A program made the position numbers and the translations under genes. The notes under the pieces were generated by a model, which searched no databases, was not told the DNA's origin, and worked only from the letters and a program-made list of their open reading frames with translations. Shown here piece by piece: positions 22,836 through 34,366 of a stretch of DNA of 64,000 nucleotides. Every line of letters starts with the position of its first letter. The stretch's first letter is position 1. This DNA comes from Mytilus californianus (lineage: Eukaryota; Mollusca; Bivalvia; Mytilida; Mytilidae), in NCBI RefSeq assembly GCF_021869535.1, contig NW_026262604.1, positions 55,266,247 through 55,330,246 of the forward strand, read 5' to 3'.

Positions 22836-23350
22836 CATACTTTTCTCAATATGAACATAGTTTTTTTAATGTGAGAATTACCATTCATATGATACTTTTC
22901 TGTTGTTTTTCAGACTGAAATAAAGCTCCCAATATCATGAGAAGAATGTTGATTAAGTATTTCTTAAGGATGTATGTTGCTCAGTTTAAAAATAACCAAC
23001 TTTTTATATTACTGCAAATTGTTTTGGGTTGTATAATGGTATAGCGCTGTTGCCTTCATCTGTAGTCACTTGTTTTTCATGCCATAACTTTGTATTAGCC
23101 GATTTGTTTGTATTAAATTTTAACACAAGGATTCTTACCACTAATGGCACGTTGGAACTGATTTTAGTGGTTGTTGTCCCAACTGTTCAGTGATAAAGGG
23201 TCAGAAGTTGTAAAAAAAGCATTTTTATAAAACTTAGTTTAAATTGCCTATTTCTTTACCAATTTTAATGGGTTTTCAGTAAAGATCTGAAAAAGTAATT
23301 TATTTTCTATTATATCATTATAATAGAATGGACCAATTAAAATTTGTGTT
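22836..23350. repeat. Inner arm of the foldback, left
   Basis: Reverse complement of 26060-26590. Shared blocks include GAGAATTACCATTCATATGA, GGATGTATGTTGCTCAG, TGTATAATGGTATAGCGCTG and TGATAAAGGGTCAGAAGTTG. Divergence is low. No coding content. Confidence 0.9.
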
Positions 23351-23351
23351 T

Positions 23352-26058
23352 TTATGCCCCGCCGCTAGGCGAAAGTGGCATTAAGTATTACCCTTGACCG
23401 TCCGTCTCACCGTCTGTCCTTCCATCTGGTCATTTTTTTTACTGCACTATAACTTAAGTTTGCCTCTTCCTAATTTGATGAAGCTCATAAACAATGGTAA
23501 GAACTATAACACGCAGACAGAGTTAGAATTTGGGCAGTAAGTCACTTGCCGTTCTACAGTTATGCTCCTTTATAACTAGGAAATTTTTTTTTTTTTTCCT
23601 TTTTGCATTCATATCTTTATCCGAATTTTCTGAAAATGTAGACGCAAAACAAAAATTGTAGAGTAAATCTGTCAAATTATAATTCAGAACTGCAGCATGT
23701 CATACATACCCTATATGATATTCTCACAATTTTTAAAGCTTTTCAATACGTACACATTTCATGTGGAACAGATAATTGAATATATCTTTTTTTTATATAA
23801 TTCAAATTCGACAAATCTAATGCATCTTGTTTGCCTCATCTACACCAAACCATAAATTGTATATTTAATCATTTTTCATTTTATTTAAAGATGTATAATC
23901 ATAGAGGTCAAATAACTTCTCGTCTGCGGGTAATGTATGTCCAGATCATGGTTGTGGTAGCATCATTGAATTTGAACATGTATTTGCTGTTGGGAGGAAA
24001 CTAAGGTCATCTCTAACTGGAACAAATTCAATTGAAGGTTCTTGTGAAAAAAATCAAAACAGGCTCCTCTGATGACCCTATCACACATTCTATTACGTTA
24101 CTCATGAACACTCCTGCTCGTCTTCCGCCTGTTAGATGTAAAAATCTATATCTAATCAAATGATCTCAGTAGCCATGTAAACCATTAGCACGCATAAAAT
24201 GGGTTCAAGGTTGTTTGCTGGTCATGTCTTAGATTTTATGGTCATTTTTCAAAATACTCAGTTTGTATCCACTTAAATGCTGTAAAATATTTAGCATGCT
24301 AACACCCAATGTTGTCTGTGTGGTATTGTTTTATGCATGTTAATGAACCATTTGAGAAAATGTTGTAACATCTTTGTCATTTTTTCATATTTTAACAAAG
24401 TTAATTACTTGCCTATACAAAGAAATAAAAATTCAAGAGAGATACATTACCTCCACCCTGCCCCCAATTTTCAAAAGCTTATAACTTGAAAATGAGCACA
24501 TGATCCTATCAATATTTTTGTCTCTTTAAGGTTATATAAAGTTACCTATCAAATTAATAAAATACCCCAAAGGGCCCAGCTTGATATGACTGCAAATGTA
24601 GAACCCTGAACAGTTTGAGCAAGTATGGCCCCTTTAAATACGTTTGACATATCTTCATCTGGATTGTGATTAAAATTCAGGTAATTGGCAACTTTCTAAT
24701 GACATTCAGAAATTCAATGGGCCATTCTTTAACACTCTTTATAGAAAAATCTATTCTAATGGGACAGTTTCAGTTGGAGTGTGATAAATGGCCAATTGCC
24801 TCCTATAATCCTAATCACAGAATATATTCCAGACAAACATGTATTATTTACACAAGAGTGGACATATAGTTGACCTTTTGCTTATAGTATCAAAGAAACA
24901 AACCAAACCATGAAAACTTAACATTGACCAATGAACCAAGAAAATGAGGTCAAGGTCAGATGATGCATTACAGACAGACATTTTCACCTTACAATTATTC
25001 CTTGCACCACATAGTTAACCTATTGGTTATAGTATCTGATAAACAGCCTTAACAAGGAAAACTTATAATTAACATTGACCAATGAAGGTCAAGGTCAGAT
25101 AAAACCTGCCAGACTGACATGTACCACATATAGTTGACCCACTGCCTTATAAGATCTGATAAACGGACCTAACTACGTAAATTTAACCTTAATCACTTAT
25201 GCATTATATGAGGTCAAGGTCAGGTGAACCATGTATGACGGACATTGCAAGGAACCCATATACCAAATGCAGTTATGATCCTATTACTCATAATAAGTGA
25301 AAAATTCACATGACAAAAAAACTATAATTTTGTTCAAGCAGTCGCTGTACCATTTACATTAGGTGAATGCCAATGGACATATGACAGACAGAAACTTCGA
25401 AACATAAGGTATCTACATACAAAGTATGAAGCATCCAGGTCTTCTATCTTCGGAAATATAAAGCTGTATACAAATAGTTTATGCCGTCGCTGCATATTAA
25501 TACCTATGTCTCATTCTGCGATTTCGTAAATAAGTAAATCATTTTCCATTCATTGTGAATAGAGTATTCCCACAGAGACAAATTGCATACTGCTGCTACT
25601 AGTGTTTTAACAAAAAAACATAATATCACAATAAAAGAAGAATGTGTCTGAGGACGCGAATGCCCCCGCTCAAGCTTTTCAAATTTCCAAGTTATAAAGG
25701 GGCATAATTGTAGAAAGTGAATTACTGTCCAAATTCGATCTTTGCCTGTTGTTATTTTTAACATTGTGCGTCAGTTTGGGTAAGGCAAACTAACGACAGA
25801 GTGCGGAAACCAAAATAAATGCAATTTTCCAAGTTAAAAAAGGGCATAACTCAAGGACGATAAGTGACTCACGGCCCACATTCGAACTCTGTCTGCGTGT
25901 TATAGTTCTTACTTTTGTGTATGGGCTTCATCAAATTAAGAAAAGGCAAACTTAAGTTAGAGTGCCGACAAAAATGAACGGATGGAAGGACAGACGGAAA
26001 GACGTACTGTCAAGGGTAATACTTAATACCCAATTCACCTAGCGGCGGGGCATTAAAA
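23352..26058. mobile_element. Central element with long inverted ends
   Basis: The ends are ATGCCCCGCCGCTAGGCGAA at 23356 and the complement of ATGCCCCGCCGCTAGGTGAA ending near 26053. The inverted similarity extends for about 240 bp (to about 23590 and 25828) and includes the block CTATAACACGCAGACAGAGT. A second diverged copy of the subterminal part lies at 25640-25790. The loop holds unassigned sequence and a family F fragment. The ATGCCCC...GGCATTAAG end is one I associate with bivalve DNA elements. No transposase was recognised. Confidence 0.75.
24840..25490 (-). repeat. Dispersed repeat family F, fragment
   Basis: Carries successive AATGAGGTCAAGGTCAGATG-type blocks about 150-200 bp apart, then GACAGAAACTTCGAAACAT and AGTATGAAGCATCCAGG. 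The same order is seen at 59000-60083 and, in the opposite orientation, at 37092-38110. The terminal CTCGACA segment is absent here. Confidence 0.75.
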
Positions 26059-26059
26059 C

Positions 26060-26590
26060 ACAAATTTAAATTCCCCCCTCTTTAATTGGTCACTCCTACT
26101 ACATCATAATAATTGAAAACAATTTACATTTACAGATCTATACTGAAGACTTTAAAAACCCATTAAAATTGGTAAAGAAATAGGCAATTTAAACTAAGTT
26201 TTATAAAAATGCTTTTTTTACAACTTCTGACCCTTTATCACTAAACAGTTGGGACAACAACCACTAAAATCAGTTCCAACGTGCCATTAGTGGTAAGAAT
26301 CCTAGTGTTAAAATTTAATACAAACAAATCGGCTAATACAAAGTTATGGCATGAAAAACAAGTGACTACAGATGAAGGCAACAGCGCTATACCATTATAC
26401 AACCCAAAACAATTTGCATTAATATAAAAATTTGGTTATTTTTAAACTGAGCAACATACATCCTTAAGAAATACTTAGTCAACATTCTTCTTATGATATT
26501 GAGAGCTTTATTTTAGTCTGAAAAACAACAGAAAAGTATCATATGAATGGTAATTCTCACATTAAAAAACTATATTCATATTGAGAAAAG
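26060..26590. repeat. Inner arm of the foldback, right
   Basis: Reverse complement partner of 22836-23350. It is uninterrupted. Confidence 0.9.
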
Positions 26591-27050
26591 TATGCAGATG
26601 AAGAACTACGTTCATATGTAGAATAAGTATGTGCATATGTAGAAAAAGTATGTTCATATAAAGTAAACTATGTGCATATATAGAAAAAGTATGTGCATAT
26701 AAAGTAAACTATGTGCATATATAGGTAAAGTATGTGCATATAAAGTAAACTATGTGCATATATAGGTAAAGTATGTGCATATAAAGTAAACTATGTGCAT
26801 ATATAGATAAAGTATGTGCATATAAAGTAAACTATGTGCATATATAGAAAAAAGTATGCGCATATAAAGTAAACTATGTGCATATATAGAAAAAAGTATG
26901 CGCATATAAAGTCAACTATGTGCATATATAGAAAAAGTATGTGCATATAAAGTAAACTATGTGCAAATATAGATAAAGTATGTGCATATAGAGAAAAAGC
27001 ATGTGCAGATATTGAAAAGTAAGTGCATATATAATCATATGTTCGCATTA
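26590..27050 (-). repeat. 41-bp minisatellite, right arm
   Basis: AAAGTAAACTATGTGCATAT recurs every 41 bp (for example 26701 and 26742). The 92-codon minus-strand frame at 26791-27069 merely translates this repeat. This side is unbroken. Confidence 0.92.
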
Positions 27051-27216
27051 GGCAGTTACGGCGTTCCATAAATAAGCCTTCTTAGCAAAATGAGCGCATG
27101 TCAATTAGAACTCGTGTAACTTGTGCGCACAAGATTATGTAACTCGTGCGCACAAGAAAATATATCGTGCGCACAAGTTGTATTTTTTTTTTACATGGCA
27201 CTCCAGGGCTTCCGTA

Positions 27217-28890
27217 TGATTATGAATAGTAGTATATAGTTTAAATTAAAAGCTAGGTACTTACACAACTCAAAAGCTGGCAGGTTCCATTAATATGGTT
27301 ATGAATTGTAACAATAAAGCATATATTTTATGGTTTCATTACATATCTAGTTACTGATACAACTAATAAATATGAAATAAGTTTTTAAAACTTCTTTGGT
27401 ATTGTGATTTATTTGTTGTCAAATTTTGTAAAGATACTATTGAATAAAATCAAAAAATGATCCCCCTTCCGATTCCGAACTGCATTCTAAGTTAGATTAA
27501 CAGTATAGCGCAATCTTGGATTGAAAAATTGCAGAACACAATCGGTTCTAGTTCTTTTCTTAAATCTGCAAATATTGCGACAGATTGGCAATTAAGGTAG
27601 ATAGGGTGTCTTCCTCCATCTTGGATTTTGAAATACCAGAAAACAATCGGTCTAGATCTTTAATAAAAGGTGCAAATTTTGAGAGTAGTAGTTAATTCAT
27701 GTGTAAGAATTTTCATTTCAATATAGGAAATGACATATTTTGTCATATTTATGGTTGTATTTTACCAAAAAACAGAATACTTTTGTTTGATTCTATTTTT
27801 TCCAACTTTGCCACATAAGGGGAGGCAACTCAAATGTAAGGGCAGATAATTCAGATAAAGTAACTTTTACAATGGAATGTGTAAGGAATTTACCTATTTT
27901 ATTATGTAGCAAGAAAACGGGTTCCGTGACCCCATTTTTTCTTTTTCTTATCTGAAAGCATACTATTAAAGCTATCTTCTCATATTTTATCTCAAAATTC
28001 TATGGTGTAGTTATCGTTTTATGGCAGAAAATTGGGTTTTCCATGCATAATCCATACAAAATCTGTCAATTTTGCACAACCTGTAGCGTGAAAATAAGTC
28101 CCGTGACCCATTCTTTTTATTATTTTTTTTTAAAAAGCATTGTATAAACTACATTTTGGCAAATTATTAAAAAATTCTATGGATTATAATTTAGACACCC
28201 CATCTACCTTAATGTGTACGACTGTTCGTTTAAATACAGAAAAATAAGTGATTTATAAAATTATATAGACTGTTTTAACAAATACTACATATGTGTTTTT
28301 TTTTCGATTCAATTTTTCAACTTACCAATATAAGGGGAGATAACTCTTATAGTAAAAAATATACAGGAATGAGAGTGATTTTTTTATTTTTTACTTGTAG
28401 CAAGAAAACAAGTTTGGTGAAACCATTTTTTCTTTTTATTTTCTTTTATTATCTACCTTAACACATGTAATTATATGGTAATAAATGTACTGAAAGTGTG
28501 AAACAAAAAGCGATTGAGTTGTGCTGATGTGAACAATTGTTCGCACGAGGCATTTGCCCTCTGATTATTTTCGAATCCTTTTAAATATTCAGCTATTCTA
28601 ACTATCTTTCTTCTTTCAATCGGGTGCAGATGTATATTATCTTTTACTTGGGATACCACGCACTTATGATACAATGTTGACATCATAATATTTCTATTTT
28701 GTTTTCGTTTCGTATATATATTTTACAACGTATATATAAAATTATCATCCTTTACGACAGACACAAACAGCTGATCTGCAAGGTATAACATCTACTTCCC
28801 ACTGTACAAAATGTACTGTGTTACAACCCTAGATAAAGCCGACGAGGAAAGGCAGATTACGCGACTAACGAAAGCTGTCTTTTTTTTTAT
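27217..28890. other. Unassigned AT-rich sequence
   Basis: No gene was recognised. Two segments (about 27600-27960 and 28200-28440) share order and wording, such as TATAAGGGGAG, AACTC and GTAGCAAGAAAAC blocks, suggesting an old diverged direct repeat. Confidence 0.4.
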
Positions 28891-28975
28891 AGCATAGATG
28901 ATCGAGTGGTCTATGGCGCTCCAGTGTTTGCACGATGTCAACGAATCAGGGGTTCTAATCCGCTGAGAGAAGAAC
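28891..28975 (+). pseudogene. tRNA-like sequence (Leu/Ser type) or SINE head
   Basis: ATCGAGTGGTCTATGGCGCT matches the D-arm and internal A box of a leucine or serine tRNA, and GGGGTTCTAATCC matches the T-arm B box at a suitable distance. The acceptor stem does not pair and no clear anticodon arm could be drawn, so a functional tRNA is unlikely. The two boxes could still act as an RNA polymerase III promoter. The open frame on the other strand (28792-28992) is incidental. Confidence 0.45.
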
Positions 28976-29117
28976 ACATGGAGATCTAACATTGATGGGT
29001 TAGATTTGAGACGAATTATTAATAAATTATACAGCTGAAAAGAAGGATGAATATGATATACCTTTATTATATTTTACAACGTCTTCTCTCGAAATATTCG
29101 GTGAATATGATCTACAC

Positions 29118-29560
29118 CTCAATTAGGCTAGTCCTCTCCCTTGCAACATACGGGTATCTGAGACACCCTTGTTGTCAGAGTCAAACAAACAAAGGACAGG
29201 GAACCAGTCTAAACCTCAAGTAGGTGTCAAATATATATTTGAAACTATGGAGTTCTGTTGGTTTTTCAGTATCATTGATTTGAGGTTTCCCTACTTAAAT
29301 ACAAGATTCTGTATATAGAAGATGCGTGATATCTGAGGGTCAGGATATGTCCTTCATTTTCTTATTCTTTAATTTTTTAGACCATTATAATTATTTCTAT
29401 TTATTCTGCCCATTATTCTCTATTCTTATTAGTTTAGCACCCTATTATTCTCTATTATAAATGTTCTTTGCCTATTTTTCTGTTTTCTTTTCCCCCTCTT
29501 TATTCTGCCCTTCTTGTGCATTATTCTCTATTCTGTAAACCCCATCCAGACCATCATATG
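29118..29560 (+). repeat. Dispersed repeat family G, copy 1
   Basis: Blocks AGGTGTCAAATATATATTTG, TCATTGATTTGAGGTTTCCC, GAAGATGCGTGATATC and CCCATTATTCTCTATTCTTA recur at 55824-56173, and a shortened form at 57776-57950. The right half is T-rich with TATTCT repeats. It encodes nothing credible. Confidence 0.85.
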
Positions 29561-29698
29561 GGTCATTTTAAAAAAAAGTCGAATTTTGAAATTGCAAAAT
29601 TGATTTAAAGTTACTTATTCAAACAACCCTCGTCATAAGCAAATCAAAACAAACAGTACTTATAGAACAACATATAAAAAGATGCAATCTTGATAATG

Positions 29699-29709
29699 TC
29701 ATACAAGAA
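29699..29709 (+). repeat. Target-site duplication, left (11 bp)
   Basis: TCATACAAGAA lies immediately before the left terminus of the 22-kb element. The identical 11 bp in the same orientation follow the right terminus at 51711-51721. Confidence 0.88.
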
Positions 29710-30154
29710 CTAGTGTCAAGCTATCCAGCAATTCTCATCCTGCAATTATCTTTATAAAAATCTATCCTGCAATTCGTCATCAAGCAATTGCGTTTGGAAA
29801 ACTACTTGAGCGACAATTTTATTTTTCTTTAAAATCATAGTTTTTGACTTTTTTGTTCGAAAACAAGATTTATATAGAAAATCAAAGATTTTTATATCCC
29901 ATTAACAAAATTCTAAATTTAGTATGCAAATTTCTAACTCATATTTACGGTTTTGTAATTAGCATTTACAATAATATCATGATCACGATTCAAACAAAGT
30001 ATTATTTGTTGATAAGTCCAGGATGTGATTCGTATAAACCCATGTTTAACCCACATTTGCGATTTTCGAAACTCATATTAACGACTAAAAATATAGAATT
30101 TTAATGTAAAATAAATTTTTTCATGGTATACCTACAACACAACTGCTATTTGAA
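29710..30154 (+). repeat. Left terminal inverted repeat
   Basis: Starts with the 38 bp shared exactly with the right end. Near the tip an ATCCTGCAATT motif occurs twice and a changed version (ATCAAGCAATT) once. Similarity to the right end continues to about 30050 (shared blocks GACAATTTTATTTTT, TTTTTATATCCCATT). The 86-codon frame at 29844-30104 lies within it and has no recognised relative. Confidence 0.88.
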
Positions 30155-33100
30155 ACTGGGTCACCCACTTGTTCAAATCCATTGCCCCGGCAGTTCTGTA
30201 TGGCTAGGGATTATAGATTCTGCTCTAATAAATAGCTTTTGGGTAGTACTACAACGAGGGGCCAAAGAATTTCTGGGGTAAGCATTCCTAGAGGACGAAA
30301 ATTGCGTCCGAAACATGGAAATAAAGCCAAATTCGATAAAATATGCATTGGGGCACCCACTTTCCGACCCATTGTCTCGGTAGTTCTTTATGGCTAGGCA
30401 TTATAGACGCTGCCCTAAGGAATAGCTATTTGATAGTACTACAACGTGAGGGTAAAGAATTTCTGGGGTAAGCATTCTTGAAGGCCGAAAATTTCGTCCG
30501 TAACACGGAAAAAAAGTCATATTTGATAAAATATGCACTGGGGTCACCCACTTGTTCAAAACCATTGCCCCGGCAGTTCTGTATGGCTAGGGATTATAGA
30601 TTCTACTCTAATAAATAGCTTTTGGGTAGTACTACAACGAGGGGCCAAAGAATTTCTGGGGTAAGCATTCCTAGAGGACGAAAATTGCGTCCGAAACATG
30701 GAAATAAAGCCAAATTCGATAAAATACGCGTTGGGGCACCCACTTTCCGACCCATTGTCTCGGTAGTTTTTTTTGGCTAGGCATTATAGACGCTGCCCTA
30801 AGGAATAGCTATTGGATAGTACTACAACGTGAGGGTAAAGCATTTCTGGGGTAAGCATTCTTAAAGGCCGAAATATCGTCCGTAACACGGAAAAAAAGTC
30901 ATATTTGATAAAATATGCACTGGGGTCACCCACTTGTTCAAAACCATTGCCCCGGCAGTTCTGTATGGCAAGGGATTATAGATTCTGCTCTAATAAATAG
31001 CTTTTGGGTAGTACTACAACGAGGGGCCAAAGAATTTCTGGGGTAAGCATTCCTAGAGGACGAAAATTGCGTCCGAAACATAGAAATAAAGCCAAATTCG
31101 ATAAAATACGCATTGGGGCACCCACTTTCCGACCCATTGTCTTGGTAGTTCTCAATGGCTAGGCATTATAGACGCTGCCCTAAGGAATAGCTATTGGATA
31201 GTACTTCAACGTGAGGGTAAAGAATTCCTGGGGTAAGCATTTTTAAAGGTCGAAAATTTCGTCCGTAACACGGAAAAAAAGTCATATTTGATAAAATATG
31301 CACTGGGGTCACCCACTTGTTCAAAACCATTGCCCCGGCAGTTCTGTATGGCTAGGGATTATAGATTCTGCTCTAATAAATAGCTTTTGGGTAGTACTAC
31401 AACGAGGGGCCAAAGAATTACTGGGGTAAGCATTCCTAGAGACGAAAATTGCGTCCGAAACATGGAAATAAAGCCAAATTCGATAAAATACGCATTGGGG
31501 CACCCACTTTCCGACCCATTGTCTCGGTAGTTCTTTATGGCTAGGCATTATAGACGCTGCCCTAAGGAATAGCTATTGGATAGTACTACAACGTGAGGGT
31601 AAAGAATTTCTGGGGTAAGCATTCTTAAAGGCCGAAAATTTCGTCCGTAACACGGAAAAAAAGTCATATTTGATAAAATATGCACTGGGGTCACCCACTT
31701 GTTCAAAACCATTGCCCCGTCAGTTATGTATGGCTAGGGATTATAGATTCTGCTCTAATAAATAGCTTTTGGGTAGTACTACAACGAGGGGCCAAAGAAT
31801 TTCTGGGGTAAGCATTTCTAGAGGACGAAAATTGCGTCCGAAACATGGAAATAAAGCCAAATTCGATAAAATACGCATTGGGGCATCCATTTTCCGACCC
31901 ATTGTCTCGGTAGTTCTTTATGGCTAGGCATTATAGACGCTGCCCTAAGGAGTAGCTATTGGATAGTACTACAACGTGAGGGTAAAGAATTTCTGGGGTA
32001 AGCATTCTTAAAGGCCGAAAATGTCGTCCGTAACACGGAAAAAAAGTCATATTTGATAAAATATGCACTGGGGTCACCCACTTGTTCAAAACCATTGCCC
32101 CGGCAGTTCTGTATGGCTAGGGATTATAGATTCTGCTCTAATAAATAGCTTTTGGGTAGTACTACAACGAGGGGCAAAGAATTTCTGGGGTAAGCATTCC
32201 TAGAGGACGAAAATTGCGTCCGAAACATTGAATTAAAGCCAAATTCGATAAAATACGCATTGGGGCACCCACTTTCCGACCCATTGTCTCGGTAGTTCTT
32301 TATAGCTAGGCATTATAGACGCTGCCCTAAGGAATAGCTATTGGATAGTACTACAACGTGAGGGTAAAGAATTTCTGGGGTAAGCATTCTTAAAGGCCGA
32401 AATATCGTCCGTAACACGGAAAAAAAGTCATATTTGATAAAATATGCACTGGGGTCACCAACATGTTCAAAACCATTGCCCCGGCAGTTCTGTATGGCTA
32501 GGGATTATAGATTCTGCTTTAATAAATAGCTTTTGGGTAGTACTACAACGAGGGACCAAAGAATTTCTGGGGTAAGCATTCCTAGAGGACGAAAATTGCG
32601 TACGAAACATGGAAATAAAGCCAAATTCGATAAAATACGCATTGGGGCACCCACTTTCCGACCCATTGTCTCGGTAGTTCTTTATGGCTAGGCATTATAG
32701 ACGCTGCCCTAAGGAATAGCTATTGGATAGTACTACAACGTGAGGGTAAAGAATTTCTGGGGTAAGCATTCTTAAAGGCCGAAAATTTCGTCCGTAACAC
32801 GGAAAAAAAGTCATATTTGATAAAATATGCACTGGGGTCACCCACTTGTTCAAAACCATTTCCCCGGCAGTTCTGTATGGCTAGGGATTATAGATTCTGC
32901 TCTTATAAATAGCTTTTGGGTAGTACTACAACGAGGGGCCAAAGAATTTCTGGGGTAAGCATTCCTAGAGGACGAAAATTGCGTCCGAAACATGGAAATA
33001 AAGCCAAATTCGATAAAATACGCATTGGGGCACCCACTTTCCGACCCATTGTCTCGGTAGTTCTTTATAGCTAGGCATTATAGACGCTGCCCTAAGGAAT

Positions 33101-34366
33101 AGCTATTGGATAGTACTACCACGTGAGGGTAAAGAATTTCTGGGATAAGCATTCTTAAAGGCCGAAAATTTCGTCCGTAACACGGAAAAAAAGTCATATT
33201 TGATAAAATATGCACTGGGGTCACCCACTTGTTCAAAACCATTGCCCCGGCAGTTCTGTATGGCTAGGGATTATAGATTCTGCTCTAATAAATAGTTTTT
33301 GGGTAGTACTACAACGAGGGGCCAAAGAATTTCTGGGGTAAGCATTCCTGGAGGACGAAAATTGCGTCCGAAACATGGAAATAAAGCCAAATTCGATAAA
33401 ATACGCATTGGGGCACCCACTTTCCGACCCATTGTCTCGGTAGTTCTTTATGGCTAGGCATTATAGACGCTGCCCTAAGGAATAGCTATTGGATAGTACT
33501 ACAACGTGAGGGTAAAGAATTTCTGGGGTAAGCATTCTTAAAGGCCGAAAATTTCGTCCGTAACACGGAAAAAAGTCATATTTGATAAAATATGCACTGG
33601 GGTCACCCACTTGTTCAAAACCATTGCCCCGGCAGTTCTGTATGGCTAGGGATTATAGATTTTACTCTAATAAATAGCTTTTGGGTAGTACTACAACGAG
33701 GGGCCAAAGAATTTCTGGGGTAAGCATTCCTAGAGGACGAAAATTGCGTCCGAAACATGGAAATAAAGCCAAATTCGATAAAATACGCATTGGGGCACCC
33801 ACTTTCCGACCCATTGTCTCGGTAGTTCTTTATGGCTAGGCATTATAGACGCTGCCCTAAGGAATAGCTATTGGATAGTACTACAATGTGAGGGTAAAGA
33901 ATTTCTGGGGTAAGCATTCTTAAAGGCCGAAAATTTCGTCCGTAACACGGAAAAAAAGTCATATTTGATAAAATATGCACTGGGGTCACCCACTTGTTCA
34001 AAACCATTGCCCCGGCAGTTCTGTATGGCTAGGGATTATAGATTCTACTCTAATAAATAGTTTATGGGTAGTACTACAACGAGGGGCCAAAGAATTTCTA
34101 GGGTAAGCATTCCTAGAGGACGAAAATTGCGTCCGAAACATGGAAATAAAGCCAAATTCGATAAAATACGCATTGGGGCACCCACTTTCCGACCCATTGT
34201 CTCGGTAGTTCTTTATGGCTAGGCATTATAGACGCTGCCATAAGGAATAGCTATTGGATAGTACTACAACGTGAGGGTAAAGAATTTCTGGGGTAAGCAT
34301 TCTTAAAGGCCGGAAATTTTCGTCCGTAACACGGAAAAAAGTCATATTTGATAAAATATGCACTGG
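30155..34366 (+). repeat. Satellite array 1: 11 copies of a 382-bp dimer
   Basis: The GCACTGG-type junction recurs at 30535, 30918, 31300, 31682, 32065, 32446, 32829, 33212, 33594, 33978 and 34360, a period of 381-384 bp. Each unit is two diverged ~191-bp halves, one with GGGATTATAGATTCTGCTC and one with GGCATTATAGACGCTGCC. Units are very similar to each other, which implies recent homogenisation as dimers. There is no gene; the frame at 31321-31548 is a by-product. Confidence 0.97.

Larger units (their letters stand above)
13741..27216. mobile_element. Long inverted-repeat (foldback) element with nested insertions
   Basis: The two ends are reverse complements: TACGGAAGCCCTGGAGTGCC at 13741 and its complement ending at 27216, nearly identical for the first 80 bp. 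The arms continue inward through GTGCGCAC repeats, a 41-bp minisatellite, a common 0.5-kb segment (22836-23350 against 26060-26590) and a second inverted block (23352-23590 against 25828-26058). The right arm is about 1.39 kb. The left arm has the same length once the LINE at about 14140-22590 is removed. A TA on each side could be the target duplication, but this is weak. No protein-coding gene belongs to the element itself. Confidence 0.85.

Noticed and set aside
26791-27069. 92-codon repetitive protein
   Set aside because: It is a direct translation of the 41-bp minisatellite; the repeat period is not a multiple of three and the other copies (13955, 22591) do not preserve a frame over their length.
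28891-28975. A functional tRNA gene
   Set aside because: Only the A- and B-box regions fit; the acceptor and anticodon stems do not pair.
30155-34366. CRISPR-like array
   Set aside because: The units are contiguous 382-bp satellite repeats without unique spacers, in a eukaryotic setting.
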